A stretch of 64,000 bases of DNA from Lachnospiraceae bacterium (GCA_024683935.1 JAIKXV010000012.1:17552-81551), one strand, 5' to 3'. Numbered from the stretch's first letter, positions 45,004 to 53,490 are shown. Numbers and translations are program-made. The notes: generated from the letters alone by a model not told the origin.

Positions 45004-45768
45004 TCAAACCGGGAAATAAGGCTGTCCCACGGCGTTTAAGGAGTTGATCAGCTCCTTCACCCTATCCATGGGAATATTGGTATCCACAAGGGTACCCTGA
45101 TCATCATACATGGGATGCACCATTACTTCCAGCAGCACATCATCCTTTATACAGCCGTTCATGGCGGAGAGATCCCTGTAGGAGCCGAAATAGTCCGCAG
45201 TCATCAGTCCGCTTCTTTTCAATTTCCTGTTATATGAGCTCTTATATACCCTTTTTAAGGGGTTCATCTTCAAAAACAGATTCCGGGTAAGCCTCACGGA
45301 TCTGAAGCTGTACCTCTTTAACAGCGGCAGCAGCACATTCACCACCGGAGCATTCGTATGCACATGATGGTGGGAGTCCAGATGCTTCTCCGGCAGACCG
45401 TAGGAATAATACTTCCGGATCTGCGCCTCTATCTCGCAGGCCACAGCCCTTTCTTCACGGCGGCTGAGCATCAGTCTCGACATCAGGTGTTTCTGAAAAT
45501 ATGCGTTAAAGGATCCGTTCTTCCTGCAGAAGCGGCTCTCTCTCCTTATGGGCTCCGTCAGAGGGTATCCTGACGTCAGATTGAGATGCAGACCCACCGC
45601 CTCGGAAAAACCGCACTTTTCTGCGATCTCCACCGCTTCATCCGCATAAGGCATATTGACCATAAGGGTAGTATTCGTGATCAGCCTCTTTTCAAAGCAC
45701 TCCCTTACAGCCTCGTTTACATTCTCGCTGATGCCGAAATCATCACCGTTAATTATCGCTCTGATCAT
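45004..45768 (-). CDS. YdjC/ChbG-type carbohydrate deacetylase
   Basis: 254 residues. Metal-binding Asp in IINGDDFGIS near 6-15, LHLNLTSGYPL near 60, and His cluster HLDSHHHVHTN near 129. ChbG removes an N-acetyl group from chitooligosaccharides, and YdjC-like enzymes act on N-acetylated oligosaccharides generally. Substrate here is unknown. It is divergent from the dCMP deaminase gene and 22 bp downstream of gdpP's start. Confidence 0.88.
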   Translation of the reverse strand: MIRAIINGDDFGISENVNEAVRECFEKRLITNTTLMVNMPYADEAVEIAEKCGFSEAVGLHLNLTSGYPLTEPIRRESRFCRKNGSFNAYFQKHLMSRLMLSRREERAVACEIEAQIRKYYSYGLPEKHLDSHHHVHTNAPVVNVLLPLLKRYSFRSVRLTRNLFLKMNPLKRVYKSSYNRKLKRSGLMTADYFGSYRDLSAMNGCIKDDVLLEVMVHPMYDDQGTLVDTNIPMDRVKELINSLNAVGQPYFPV

Positions 45769-45844
45769 CTTTTTTCTTCTTCTTAATCGGTTAACGTATA
45801 TTTTACCTATTCCCTACCATTTCTGCAAGTATGGTGGTATATTT

Positions 45845-46387
45845 ATGAATATGAGAAAACTATTTACCGAATGGGCCATGGAGATCGCCGAGGACAGCAA
45901 GGTGCGGAGCACCTGTCTTTCCCGTCAGGTCGGGGCCGTGATCATCAAGGATAAACAGATAATAGCCACCGGCTACAACGGGGCTCCCGCGGGCGCCATA
46001 CACTGCACCGATATCGGCTACTGCATCAGGAAAAAGCGGGGATACCCCTCCGGACAGGGTCTGGAACTATGCAGGGCGGGACACGCCGAAGCAAACGCCA
46101 TAGACCAGTGCGCGAGAAGAGGTACGAGCTGTGAGGGTGCTGCCCTCTATGTCACAACCCAGCCCTGCGTTTTCTGCTGCATACATATCATCCAGTCAGG
46201 GATAAAGAAGGTGATCTTCAAGGGAGAATATCCCACGGGCCTCGGACTCCAGCTCTTAAATGAGTCCGGCATAGAATATATGAAATATGAAGACGCTTTG
46301 GAAGAAGAGCGACGTCTTACGGATGAAAAGCACGAAAAGGAAATGGAAAGGGTCCGGGAATTCCTGAGCAAACCCGAACCCTACTGA
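45845..46387 (+). CDS. comEB: dCMP deaminase family protein
   Basis: 180 residues. Zinc motifs HAEANAIDQC near 79-88 and TTQPCVFCCIHI near 101-112, with the family loop GYNGAPAGAIHCTDIGYC near 42-59. It converts dCMP to dUMP for thymidylate synthesis; ComEB homologues are also linked to competence loci. The longer in-frame start at 45656 is rejected because it overlaps the divergent deacetylase gene. Two nearby ATGs are possible: 45845 has GGTGG upstream, while 45851 lies seven nt past an extended -10 (TGGTATATT) and would be leaderless. Confidence 0.9.
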   Translation: MNMRKLFTEWAMEIAEDSKVRSTCLSRQVGAVIIKDKQIIATGYNGAPAGAIHCTDIGYCIRKKRGYPSGQGLELCRAGHAEANAIDQCARRGTSCEGAALYVTTQPCVFCCIHIIQSGIKKVIFKGEYPTGLGLQLLNESGIEYMKYEDALEEERRLTDEKHEKEMERVREFLSKPEPY

Positions 46388-46405
46388 TCATTTCTTTATT
46401 TATAC

Positions 46406-47311
46406 TTAGTCAACGCAGCCTATTATCTCGTTGATGTCTTCTATATGTTCTTTTTCCATGAAGGCCTCTATCTCGTCTATTACCTGTATCATCGCTGTGG
46501 GCTCATGGAAATTGTACATTCCGACTGCCACTGCTCTGGCTCCGGCCATCAGAAATTCTATCGCGTCCTCTCCGCAGGTGATGCCTCCCATACCGATAAC
46601 CGGGATCTTTACCGCGTGAGCGGCTTCATAGACCATTCTCACGGCCACCGGCCTGATGGCGGGTCCCGACAATCCTCCGGTCTTATTCGCCAGAAGGAAC
46701 TTCCGTTTATGGATATCTATCTTCATGGCGGTTATCGTATTTATAAGGGATATGGCGTCAGCACCTCCCGCCTCCGCAGCCTTCGCCATTTCGGTGATAC
46801 TGGTCACATTGGGCGAAAGCTTTATTATCACGGGCTTTTTGCTGATCTTCTTTACCTTTTCTGTTATCTTCTGCAAATAGACAGGGTCCGTGCCGAAGGC
46901 AATGCCTCCCTCCTTCACATTGGGGCAGGACACATTGATCTCCAGCATCTGTATCCGCACTTCTTCCGAGAGTCTTTCCGTAACGCTTAAATACTCTTCT
47001 TCGCTGTGTCCGCAGACATTCACTATCACATTGGTGTCGAATTCAGAGAGGAAGCTTAAGTCCCTTTCGATAAAAACATCCACTCCGGGATTCTGAAGAC
47101 CGATGGCATTCAGCATTCCGGAAGGGGTTTCTGCGATCCTCGGTACCGGGTTTCCTTCCCAGGGCACCGGGGCCACCCCCTTCGTAACCAAGGCTCCCAG
47201 ACGGTTTAAATCCACGAATTCATAATACTCCGCACCGCTGCCGAAGGTTCCGGAGGCGTTCATCACAGGGTTTTTGAATCTTATCCCCGCTATCTCAACG
47301 GCTGTTTTCAA
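46406..47311 (-). CDS. pyrD: Dihydroorotate dehydrogenase B, catalytic subunit
   Basis: 301 residues. FMN-binding barrel of the class 1B type: FKNPVMNASGTFGSGAEYY near 12, LQNPGVD near 72, INVSCPNVKEGG near 125 (active-site Cys region), VIIKLSPNVT and GMGGITCGEDAIEF. It oxidises dihydroorotate to orotate and passes electrons to PyrK and then NAD. The start is TTG at 47311, which overlaps the pyrK stop and has GGAGGT six nt upstream. Confidence 0.96.
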   Translation of the reverse strand: MKTAVEIAGIRFKNPVMNASGTFGSGAEYYEFVDLNRLGALVTKGVAPVPWEGNPVPRIAETPSGMLNAIGLQNPGVDVFIERDLSFLSEFDTNVIVNVCGHSEEEYLSVTERLSEEVRIQMLEINVSCPNVKEGGIAFGTDPVYLQKITEKVKKISKKPVIIKLSPNVTSITEMAKAAEAGGADAISLINTITAMKIDIHKRKFLLANKTGGLSGPAIRPVAVRMVYEAAHAVKIPVIGMGGITCGEDAIEFLMAGARAVAVGMYNFHEPTAMIQVIDEIEAFMEKEHIEDINEIIGCVD

Positions 47312-48102
47312 ATCTCCACCTCCATAGCTTCAAATACAGGGCCTTCCGTGCAGACTCTGGCGTTATTCACTTGCGAATGTGCGTCCTTCTCCCGGGTACG
47401 CACCATGCATCCTAAGCATACTCCCATACCACAGGCCATGCGCTCTTCAAGGGAAATGTAGGCCGGGATGAAGTTGTCCGCGGCAAATTCCTTTATTGCC
47501 TTCAGCATGACCATGGGGCCGCAGGCATAGATGATATCCGGTCTCAGGTCTCTCTCCCTTATGGCGTCCATTACGGTTCCCCGGATCCCGACGCTTCCGT
47601 CATCCGTTGAAAGGAGTACCTTAACCTCTTTTCCGAATTCCTCATTGAGGAAGAGACCGGCATTCATGCTCCGGTATCCGAGAACTGCGGTTATCCCGTC
47701 CTTTCCTATGCCGGTGCGTCTCAGCGCCCTTGCAAGAGAAAGGAGAGGCGGCGCTCCTATGCCTCCTCCGACTAAAAGGATATCCTTTTTATCCTGTGCC
47801 TTTTCGAGGGAAAAACCGTTGCCGACCGGCCCCAGCATATCAAAGCCGTCACCGGCAGAAGCCCCGGAAAGCTCCTCCGTGCCGTATCCCGCTATCCTGT
47901 ATACGAGCCTTACCGTACCTTTATCCCGGTCTGCTTCACAGATACTTATGGGACGTCTCAGCAGTCTGGAATCCGACCCGGTTCCGACCATCACAAACTG
48001 TCCCGGGACTGCGATCTCTGAGATCCTGCTCTCAAAAACCGTGCTGAATACTCCTTCAGCCAGTTTTTCATTACTTATTATCCTTGCTTTTTCACTTATC
48101 AT
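47308..48102 (-). CDS. pyrK: Dihydroorotate dehydrogenase B, electron transfer subunit
   Basis: 264 residues from ATG 48102. FAD domain RLLRRPISICEAD near 48, NAD domain ILLVGGGIGAPPLLSLARAL near 108, and C-terminal [2Fe-2S] Cys cluster ACGMGVCLGCMVRTRE near 224. It partners PyrD in pyrimidine synthesis. The in-frame ATG at 48138 is rejected because it lies inside the terminator hairpin of the upstream gene. There is no well-spaced ribosome binding site; an extended -10 ends seven nt before the ATG, so the mRNA may be leaderless. Confidence 0.94.
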   Translation of the reverse strand: MISEKARIISNEKLAEGVFSTVFESRISEIAVPGQFVMVGTGSDSRLLRRPISICEADRDKGTVRLVYRIAGYGTEELSGASAGDGFDMLGPVGNGFSLEKAQDKKDILLVGGGIGAPPLLSLARALRRTGIGKDGITAVLGYRSMNAGLFLNEEFGKEVKVLLSTDDGSVGIRGTVMDAIRERDLRPDIIYACGPMVMLKAIKEFAADNFIPAYISLEERMACGMGVCLGCMVRTREKDAHSQVNNARVCTEGPVFEAMEVEI

Positions 48103-48108
48103 TCCCCT

Positions 48109-48117
48109 ATAATAGCA
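48109..48117 (-). promoter_or_regulatory. Extended -10 element directly before pyrK
   Basis: Minus strand TGCTATTAT; the -10 ends at 48109 and pyrK ATG begins at 48102. No good -35 is visible because the upstream terminator occupies that space. AGGGG between the two is too close to the ATG to be a normal ribosome binding site. Confidence 0.5.
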
Positions 48118-48152
48118 AAAAAATAAGCTGACCGCCATACCGCGGCCAGCTT
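48117..48152 (-). terminator. Strong terminator between the unknown gene and pyrK
   Basis: AAGCTGGCCGC / GCGGTCAGCTT form an 11-bp stem (one G.U) with a 6-nt loop, followed in the minus direction by ATTTTTTT. It is 17 nt past the stop of the gene at 48169. Confidence 0.9.
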
Positions 48153-48168
48153 TAATTAATTCATTTTC

Positions 48169-48798
48169 TTATGCTTCAGTCTGGGTTACATTGTTTACGG
48201 AATTAGCCCATTCCTCGAATTTCTTATGGACTGCGTCATAGGTCTGCTTGCTGATATCAGGCAGTTCCTTTCCCCACTCGCCGGTCGCTTCCTTATAACC
48301 TTTATCAAAAGCGTCCAGGAGCTCCTGTGCCTTGGTGGGATCATTTCCAGAAAGAGCCTTTGCAAAGTCGAGTATCCTGTCCGATGTCTTCTTTACACCC
48401 CAGTATCCGTCCTCTGAAATATCCTCCTGGGCCTTTTTCTTTGCGAGCTCATCCACAGTATATTCGCCGCTCGCCAGGAACTTCCAGATGGAATCTCCGC
48501 CGGTTGACTGATAAAAGGCGTTGCCCTGTCCGGTCATCATCTTCCGGACGATCTCGGTCAGCTGATTCATCCTGTCTTCCTGATCTGCTTTCAGCTGGGC
48601 TAAAAGCGCGGTATTCTGGACTTTTTTCGGATTTCCGGAACCGGTAACCGGCGTTTCATCCGACTTTTCATATACGGCTGCCGCATTTTCGGTTTTATCT
48701 TCAGGTACGTTGTTTTTCGGGGCACCGGCGGCGTTATTTCCGCTGTAATTCTGATAGATCTTGTTTACATCTGTACTTCCAAGTCCTGAAATACTCAT
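48169..48798 (-). CDS. Conserved-looking hypothetical protein
   Basis: 209 residues, soluble, no signal peptide. Residues 1-65 are low-complexity and probably disordered, opening MSISGLGSTDVNKIYQNY. Residues ~65-205 look globular and helical, with TALLAQLKADQEDRMNQL, IWKFLASGEYTVDE, EDISEDGYWGVKKTSDRI and GEWGKELPDISKQTYDAV. I recall similar proteins of unknown function in Lachnospiraceae but no name. The N-terminus resembles short flagellar or secretion-substrate leaders only superficially. It has its own strong terminator, and the pgm terminator lies upstream, so it is monocistronic. GAGAGGATGAA precedes the ATG. Confidence 0.8.
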   Translation of the reverse strand: MSISGLGSTDVNKIYQNYSGNNAAGAPKNNVPEDKTENAAAVYEKSDETPVTGSGNPKKVQNTALLAQLKADQEDRMNQLTEIVRKMMTGQGNAFYQSTGGDSIWKFLASGEYTVDELAKKKAQEDISEDGYWGVKKTSDRILDFAKALSGNDPTKAQELLDAFDKGYKEATGEWGKELPDISKQTYDAVHKKFEEWANSVNNVTQTEA

Positions 48799-48904
48799 TT
48801 CATCCTCTCATTTCCGGGAGTGCTCTCAGCACTGCCCTTATACATCCTTGTTGATCTGCTGCTTCTTTCGATATCCTTATCGCAAAAATGAGATAAAGAC
48901 AAAA

Positions 48905-48917
48905 CGGGAAAATCCCG
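48905..48917 (-). terminator. Terminator of the phosphohexomutase gene
   Basis: CGGGA-TTT-TCCCG followed by TTTTGTC in the minus direction, 60 nt after the stop at 48978. The stem is short. Confidence 0.55.
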
Positions 48918-48977
48918 CTGTCACTATTCTTATCGTCATTTTACCCCGATCACATTAGTATCTTAATGTGTCTTTTA

Positions 48978-50498
48978 TTATTGTACCTGGTTTTGTGCAA
49001 AATCCTTCAGGGGCTTCAGGTCTATTCCTGATGCTTCCGACAGAACCTTCAGCAGTTCCTCCGCCATCAGCCCGCTGCCGCCTTTTGTGTTGCTTTCCAT
49101 ATTGAGGGGCATTATCGGCTCGTGCAGGGATTTTCTTAACAGGAACCAGCCGTTTCCATGGGCTTCGTCCGTATTTACCCGCACTCCTTCATAGTTTTCC
49201 TTTTCCAGGCTCCAGCCCTCTTTGGAGCCGGCGCTTTCTGTCAGGAGCTTCAATACCATGTCCCCATTAGCGCTTACGTCCTCCGCTGTTACAGGGAATC
49301 TCACTTCTCCGCTTTCTGCGGGTTCCCGAAGATCCGCTATCATATCCTTTAAGCTGCTGCCCTTTCCGAGTTCTGTCAGCAGCTTCACCATCAGGTAGGC
49401 GCCGTCATCCAGGAAGTAATTCTCCTTCAGGGCGCCGTGGCCGCTGGTCTCTATGGCAAGGTCGCTGTCCACCCCTTCTTTATTGAGGCGGATCGCTTCA
49501 TTTATCACATTCCTGTAGCCTCTCTTAAAGCGCTTATGTATTCCGCCCTTTGCTTTTATGAAATCCGCGAGGCCGTCGCTGGTTACGGAATCCGTCACAA
49601 TGGTGGTTCCGGGATGCTCTCTTATCACTATCGTGCTGAGCACCGCTATCAGGTCATTCCTTGTAAGCTCGCGGCCGTCAGGGAGTACAGCCCCCGCCCG
49701 GTCAACGTCAGTATCGAAAATGATCCCGAGATCCGCCTTGTTCTTCAGGGTGGCTTCCCTTATAAAGCCTGCTGCTTCCTTATTTTCCGGATTCGGTATG
49801 TGGTTCGGGAATCTCCCGTCCGGATCCAAAAACAGGCTCCCGCTTACATCGGCCCCCAGCTCTTTCAGCACCTTTTCCGCAAAGAATCCGCCGGCGCCGT
49901 TTCCCGCATCCACTATGATATGGAGTCCCTTTAACGGGTGGTCACGATCTGCAGCATTTACGCCGTTAATGATCTTTTCCCTGAGATACGCGGTGTAGGT
50001 ATCCATAAACGCAGCTTTTTCCGCGGCAATGTCCTTTTCCTCTATAACCGTATCCGGGGCGTTCTTCGTGATAAAGCCTATATCTTCTTTTTCAAGCCCT
50101 CCTTTGGGAGAGAAGAATTTCATGCCGTTCCTGTGGGAAGGCAGGTGGCTTGCGGTGATCATGATGCTGCCGTCATAGGGCGTTTCTCCTAAAACCGTGG
50201 ACATGAACATGGCGGGAGTGCTGGCGAGTCCCAGGTCATAGGGCTTTGCGCCCGCTGCAGAGATCCCGTCAAAGACCGCCTGTGCAAGTTCCGGCCCGGT
50301 TATCCTGGAGTCCCTGCCTACAGCTATCCTTAAGGGCTTTTTTGCATTGTCCTTTTCCAGCCACTTAACAAAGGCTGCCGCAAGATGCCGAACAGCATCC
50401 GGGGTCAGGTTTATTTCCGCTCCTTCGCTGTTTTCCATCGCGATACCTCTGATATCGCTGCCGTTCCTTAGTTTTTCGTAATCTATGATATCCGACAT
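48978..50498 (-). CDS. Phosphomannomutase/phosphoglucomutase family protein
   Basis: 506 residues. Phosphoserine loop ITASHLPSHRNGMKFF near 138, with TASHLP where most relatives have TASHNP. The metal loop is IIFDTDVDRAG near 260, the sugar loop AIETSGHGAL near 355, and the C-terminal phosphate-binding domain VRVNTDEAHGNGWFLLR near 445. It interconverts hexose 1- and 6-phosphates, giving mannose-1-phosphate for the GDP-mannose enzyme at 2387-3457 or glucose-1-phosphate. ATG 50498 with AAGGGGA upstream is chosen over the in-frame ATG 50573, which lies among repeat DNA. Confidence 0.9.
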   Translation of the reverse strand: MSDIIDYEKLRNGSDIRGIAMENSEGAEINLTPDAVRHLAAAFVKWLEKDNAKKPLRIAVGRDSRITGPELAQAVFDGISAAGAKPYDLGLASTPAMFMSTVLGETPYDGSIMITASHLPSHRNGMKFFSPKGGLEKEDIGFITKNAPDTVIEEKDIAAEKAAFMDTYTAYLREKIINGVNAADRDHPLKGLHIIVDAGNGAGGFFAEKVLKELGADVSGSLFLDPDGRFPNHIPNPENKEAAGFIREATLKNKADLGIIFDTDVDRAGAVLPDGRELTRNDLIAVLSTIVIREHPGTTIVTDSVTSDGLADFIKAKGGIHKRFKRGYRNVINEAIRLNKEGVDSDLAIETSGHGALKENYFLDDGAYLMVKLLTELGKGSSLKDMIADLREPAESGEVRFPVTAEDVSANGDMVLKLLTESAGSKEGWSLEKENYEGVRVNTDEAHGNGWFLLRKSLHEPIMPLNMESNTKGGSGLMAEELLKVLSEASGIDLKPLKDFAQNQVQ

Positions 50499-50567
50499 TT
50501 TGTTCCCCTTTACTTCATTCCTTGTAGTTTTATTATATACCGTTACCGTTAGATCAAGCTTTCCTGT

Positions 50568-50612
50568 CCTCATCCGTCAGCTTCGCTGACACCTTCCCCC
50601 AAAGGGAGAAGG
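50568..50612. repeat. Dispersed hairpin repeat, copy 3
   Basis: CCTCATCC, then hairpin GTCAGC-TTC-GCTGAC, then hairpin CCTTCCCCC / GGGAGAAGG. It is almost the exact reverse complement of 27759-27805. It lies 18 bp past the plsC stop and ~70 bp upstream of the phosphohexomutase start, where it may terminate plsC. Confidence 0.8.
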
Positions 50613-50630
50613 CAAAAGCAGGGATCTTTT

Positions 50631-51368
50631 TCAGGATACATTATGTTCCTTCAGTTTCTCCGTAATAATATTCTCAATCCTTCCCGTCAGTCCCTTCTTT
50701 TCCTCCTTGGAAAGGTCTTTGACGTAAATCGGATCGCAGTACTCGATCACTGCCGGCACCGCCCTGATCCTCGGGAAATGCGCTTCCATAATCTCATGGG
50801 TATTGGAGATAGCCACTGGCACTATGGGGCAGCCGCTCTTTTCCGCGATCTTCAGGCTTCCCTCATGGAAGGGCAGGAGGCTTCCCTCTTCTCCGTCATT
50901 ACGGGTGCCCTCCGGGAAAATAAAGTACGAGATCTTCTCTTCCTTTACCTTCTTTATGCAGTCCATGATAACCTGCAGTCCCTGGCGGATATCCTTTCTG
51001 TCAAGGAATTCACAGCGGATATTTACCATCCACCAGCTTAAAAGAGGCACCTTCCGCAATTCCTTTTTCGCAATATAGCCCGTAGGGCGGAAGGATCTGG
51101 AGCCCGTTGCCACAATGTCAAAGTAGCTCCTGTGATTTCCGACATAGAGCACCGGCTCATCCTTCGGTATCCTGTCCTCACCTATAACGGTCAGGCGGGT
51201 TCCCGCCAGAAACAGAAGGATCTTGAAGGCATACTTTATCAGTACCATGGACGCCATATCCTTCGCATGGGGATTGAACTTTCCCATGATAAAAAAGACA
51301 AAACCCACCGGTATCATCAATATCAGAAACAGCACAACAAAAGTTATGCAGAAAAATATTCGTATCAT
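50631..51368 (-). CDS. plsC: 1-acyl-sn-glycerol-3-phosphate acyltransferase
   Basis: 245 residues. An N-terminal hydrophobic segment (IFFCITFVVLFLILMIPVGF) anchors it in the membrane. The acyltransferase motifs are NHRSYFD near 77-83 (HX4D catalytic) and FPEGTRND near 148 for phosphate binding, with VPVAISNTHEIM later. It acylates lysophosphatidic acid to phosphatidic acid. The start codon overlaps the pyrC stop (TGATG), so the two genes are co-transcribed. Confidence 0.94.
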   Translation of the reverse strand: MIRIFFCITFVVLFLILMIPVGFVFFIMGKFNPHAKDMASMVLIKYAFKILLFLAGTRLTVIGEDRIPKDEPVLYVGNHRSYFDIVATGSRSFRPTGYIAKKELRKVPLLSWWMVNIRCEFLDRKDIRQGLQVIMDCIKKVKEEKISYFIFPEGTRNDGEEGSLLPFHEGSLKIAEKSGCPIVPVAISNTHEIMEAHFPRIRAVPAVIEYCDPIYVKDLSKEEKKGLTGRIENIITEKLKEHNVS

Positions 51369-52654
51369 CAGTAAACCTTTCTGCCACGGGCTATGGTGGA
51401 CACTATCCTGCCGGGAAGGGTCATACCCTTAAAAGGCGTATTGTCCGACCTGCTCTTAAAACTGTCGTAAACGGTTTCCTCTTCCGTACTGAAGATCACC
51501 AGATCCGCGGTCCCCCTTTCTGTAATATGCCCGGCATCCAGCCCGTAGGTCTCTGCCGGATTTACGCTCATAAGAGTGATGATCTCCTTAAGCGTAAGCT
51601 CCCCTGTATTCAGCAGATTTTTCACTGCCAGTGAAAATGCAGTCTCAAGTCCTATAATACCACTCATACAGCGGGGTAATTCCTTTTCCTTATCCGCCTT
51701 TGTATGAGGGGCATGGTCAGTCGCAATGATATCAATTGTGCCGTCCTTCAGGCCCTCTATCAGCGCCCTCCTGTCCTTTTCTGTTCTGAGCGGAGGATTG
51801 ATCTTTGTAAGGGATCCGTATTTCCTTACCGCATCCTCCGTAAGAGAAAAGTGATTCGGCGTCACCTCGGCGTGGATAAGAGCATTACTGTCACGTTTCT
51901 TTGCTTCCCTTATGAGTTCCACCGTTTCCAGCGCACTCACATGCTGTATGTCGATGCGGCAGCCTGTTTCCAGCGCAAGCTCCAGGTCCCTTTTTACCAT
52001 GGAGATCTCCGCTTCCCTGTCTGCTCCCTTTATATTGAGTTCCTTTGAAACCGCCCCCTCATTGATGCCGGCTACGCCGATAAATGCTGGATCTTCTTCA
52101 TGGAAGGAAACGATCATATCAAGATCCCTTATCTTTTCCATCGCTTCCCGGACAAGCCCCTCATCCATTATCGGGGATCCGTCATCGGTAAAGCCGGCGG
52201 CACCGGCCTTTTTCAGGGCCATAAAGTCGGTAAGGGCTTTCCCGCCTCTTCCTTCTGTGACAGTTCCGCACTGCAGCACGGTGATCTGCTCCTCTGCGGC
52301 TTTTCTGTATATCTCATTCAGTATGTCCGGGCTGTCAGCTGCGGGAACGGTATTTCCCATGCAGATAACGGTAGTATAGCCTCCGGCAGCTGCTGCGGCA
52401 GAGCCGGTATGGATATCCTCTTTTTCCGTCTGCCCCGGATCGCGGAAGTGGCAGTGCACATCCACAAATCCCGGCGAAACATAACAGCCTTCCGCATTGA
52501 TCACTTCTGTATCTTCCCCGGCAGTATCCGGATCGATCCCGGAAGAGATCTTATCTATCACGCCCTCATTTATCAGTATATCTCCCTTTTCATCCAGGCC
52601 GTCTGCGGGAGAAAGTATGTGGGCGTTTTTTATCAGTATCCTGTTCTTTCCCAT
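51368..52654 (-). CDS. pyrC: Dihydroorotase
   Basis: 428 residues, class I. Metal-binding DVHCHFRDPGQTEKED near 63, GGYTTVICMGNT near 90, carboxylated-Lys region in the middle, DIQHVSALETVELIREA near 235, and IATDHAPHTKADKE near 308 with the catalytic Asp. It closes carbamoyl-aspartate to dihydroorotate, the step before PyrD/PyrK, encoded 4 kb downstream but not contiguous. Followed by plsC with a 1-bp overlap. Confidence 0.96.
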   Translation of the reverse strand: MGKNRILIKNAHILSPADGLDEKGDILINEGVIDKISSGIDPDTAGEDTEVINAEGCYVSPGFVDVHCHFRDPGQTEKEDIHTGSAAAAAGGYTTVICMGNTVPAADSPDILNEIYRKAAEEQITVLQCGTVTEGRGGKALTDFMALKKAGAAGFTDDGSPIMDEGLVREAMEKIRDLDMIVSFHEEDPAFIGVAGINEGAVSKELNIKGADREAEISMVKRDLELALETGCRIDIQHVSALETVELIREAKKRDSNALIHAEVTPNHFSLTEDAVRKYGSLTKINPPLRTEKDRRALIEGLKDGTIDIIATDHAPHTKADKEKELPRCMSGIIGLETAFSLAVKNLLNTGELTLKEIITLMSVNPAETYGLDAGHITERGTADLVIFSTEEETVYDSFKSRSDNTPFKGMTLPGRIVSTIARGRKVY

Positions 52655-52693
52655 AAACCCGATTATATCGGATTTTCCGCATAATGTAAAAGA

Positions 52694-52718
52694 ACGGGGA
52701 TCCGCTATGGATCCCCGT
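52694..52718 (-). terminator. Terminator of the rpsF-ssb-rpsR operon
   Basis: A perfect 10-bp stem ACGGGGATCC / GGATCCCCGT with 5-nt loop, followed by TCTTTTAC, 18 nt past the rpsR stop. Confidence 0.85.
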
Positions 52719-52736
52719 CCGGGAATTAAAGAGTTA

Positions 52737-52997
52737 TTATTCTACTACATAAGGCAGAAGAGCGATGTGTCTTGCTCTCTTTACGGCAACCGTGATAGCT
52801 CTCTGATGCTTTGCACAGGTTCCGGTCACACGCCTCGGAAGGATCTTTCCTCTCTCCGAGATGTACTTCTTTAACTTAAGAGCGTCCTTGTAATCAATGA
52901 CACTGTCCTTTCCGCAGAATACGCAAACCTTCCTTCTCCTGCGGATTCCTCCTCTTCTTCCGTGTTCTCCACGATCATTATTTCTATTGAATGGCAT
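52737..52997 (-). CDS. rpsR: Ribosomal protein S18
   Basis: 86 residues from ATG 52997, which has AGGAG eight nt upstream; the in-frame ATG at 53003 is too close to it. Core: [32 protein letters not shown] and [19 protein letters not shown]. The CVFC/C pattern suggests the zinc-binding (C+) form. It pairs with S6 in the small-subunit platform. S6 is encoded by the first gene of the operon. Confidence 0.97.
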   Translation of the reverse strand: MPFNRNNDRGEHGRRGGIRRRRKVCVFCGKDSVIDYKDALKLKKYISERGKILPRRVTGTCAKHQRAITVAVKRARHIALLPYVVE

Positions 52998-53034
52998 AAT
53001 CATATCTCCTATTTTTTACAAAATCAGTTTGTTT

Positions 53035-53490
53035 TCAGGCAAACGGGAGCTCTTCATTTATCCCGTCCGGTACGTTGATAAAGCCGTCATCCACGTTTTC
53101 AGCCGGTCCGCCGTTATCGGCAGGTGCGCTGTATGATGAACCTCCGTCATAGCCCTCGGATGCTTTCTTGCTCTCTGCAAATTCCACATCTTCTCCTACA
53201 ACATCGGTGGTATAAACCTTCTGGCCATCCTTATTGGTATAGCTTCCGGTCTGTATACGGCCGCGGACACAGAGCTTTGTGCCCTTATGTACGTACTTTT
53301 CTATGAACTCGGCGGTCTTTCCAAAGGAAACCATACTGATGAAATCAGCTGTCTCATTGGCGTTTCCGTTCCTCTGGAACCTCCTGTCCACTGCCAATGT
53401 ATACCGTGCCACAACTGTGGGATTTTCTCCCTGTGACTGACGGATATCAGGATCTCTTGTAAGGCGCCCCACTAATGCTACTACATTCAT
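53035..53490 (-). CDS. ssb: Single-stranded DNA-binding protein
   Basis: 151 residues from ATG 53490, with TGAGGC six nt upstream; ATG 53502 lacks this spacing. The OB fold is MNVVALVGRLTRDPDIR, ADFISMVSFGKTAEFIEKYV and KGTKLCVRGRIQTGSY. A Gly/Ser/Pro-rich linker leads to the acidic tip NEELPFA, which recruits partner proteins. It lies between rpsF and rpsR, the usual Firmicutes arrangement. Confidence 0.97.
   Translation of the reverse strand: MNVVALVGRLTRDPDIRQSQGENPTVVARYTLAVDRRFQRNGNANETADFISMVSFGKTAEFIEKYVHKGTKLCVRGRIQTGSYTNKDGQKVYTTDVVGEDVEFAESKKASEGYDGGSSYSAPADNGGPAENVDDGFINVPDGINEELPFA

Noticed and set aside
45656..45844. N-terminal extension of dCMP deaminase
   Set aside because: Overlaps the divergent YdjC-type deacetylase gene and has no similarity to deaminases.
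50499..50573. N-terminal extension of the phosphohexomutase
   Set aside because: Runs into the hairpin-repeat region; ATG 50498 has AAGGGGA upstream and gives the normal N-terminus.
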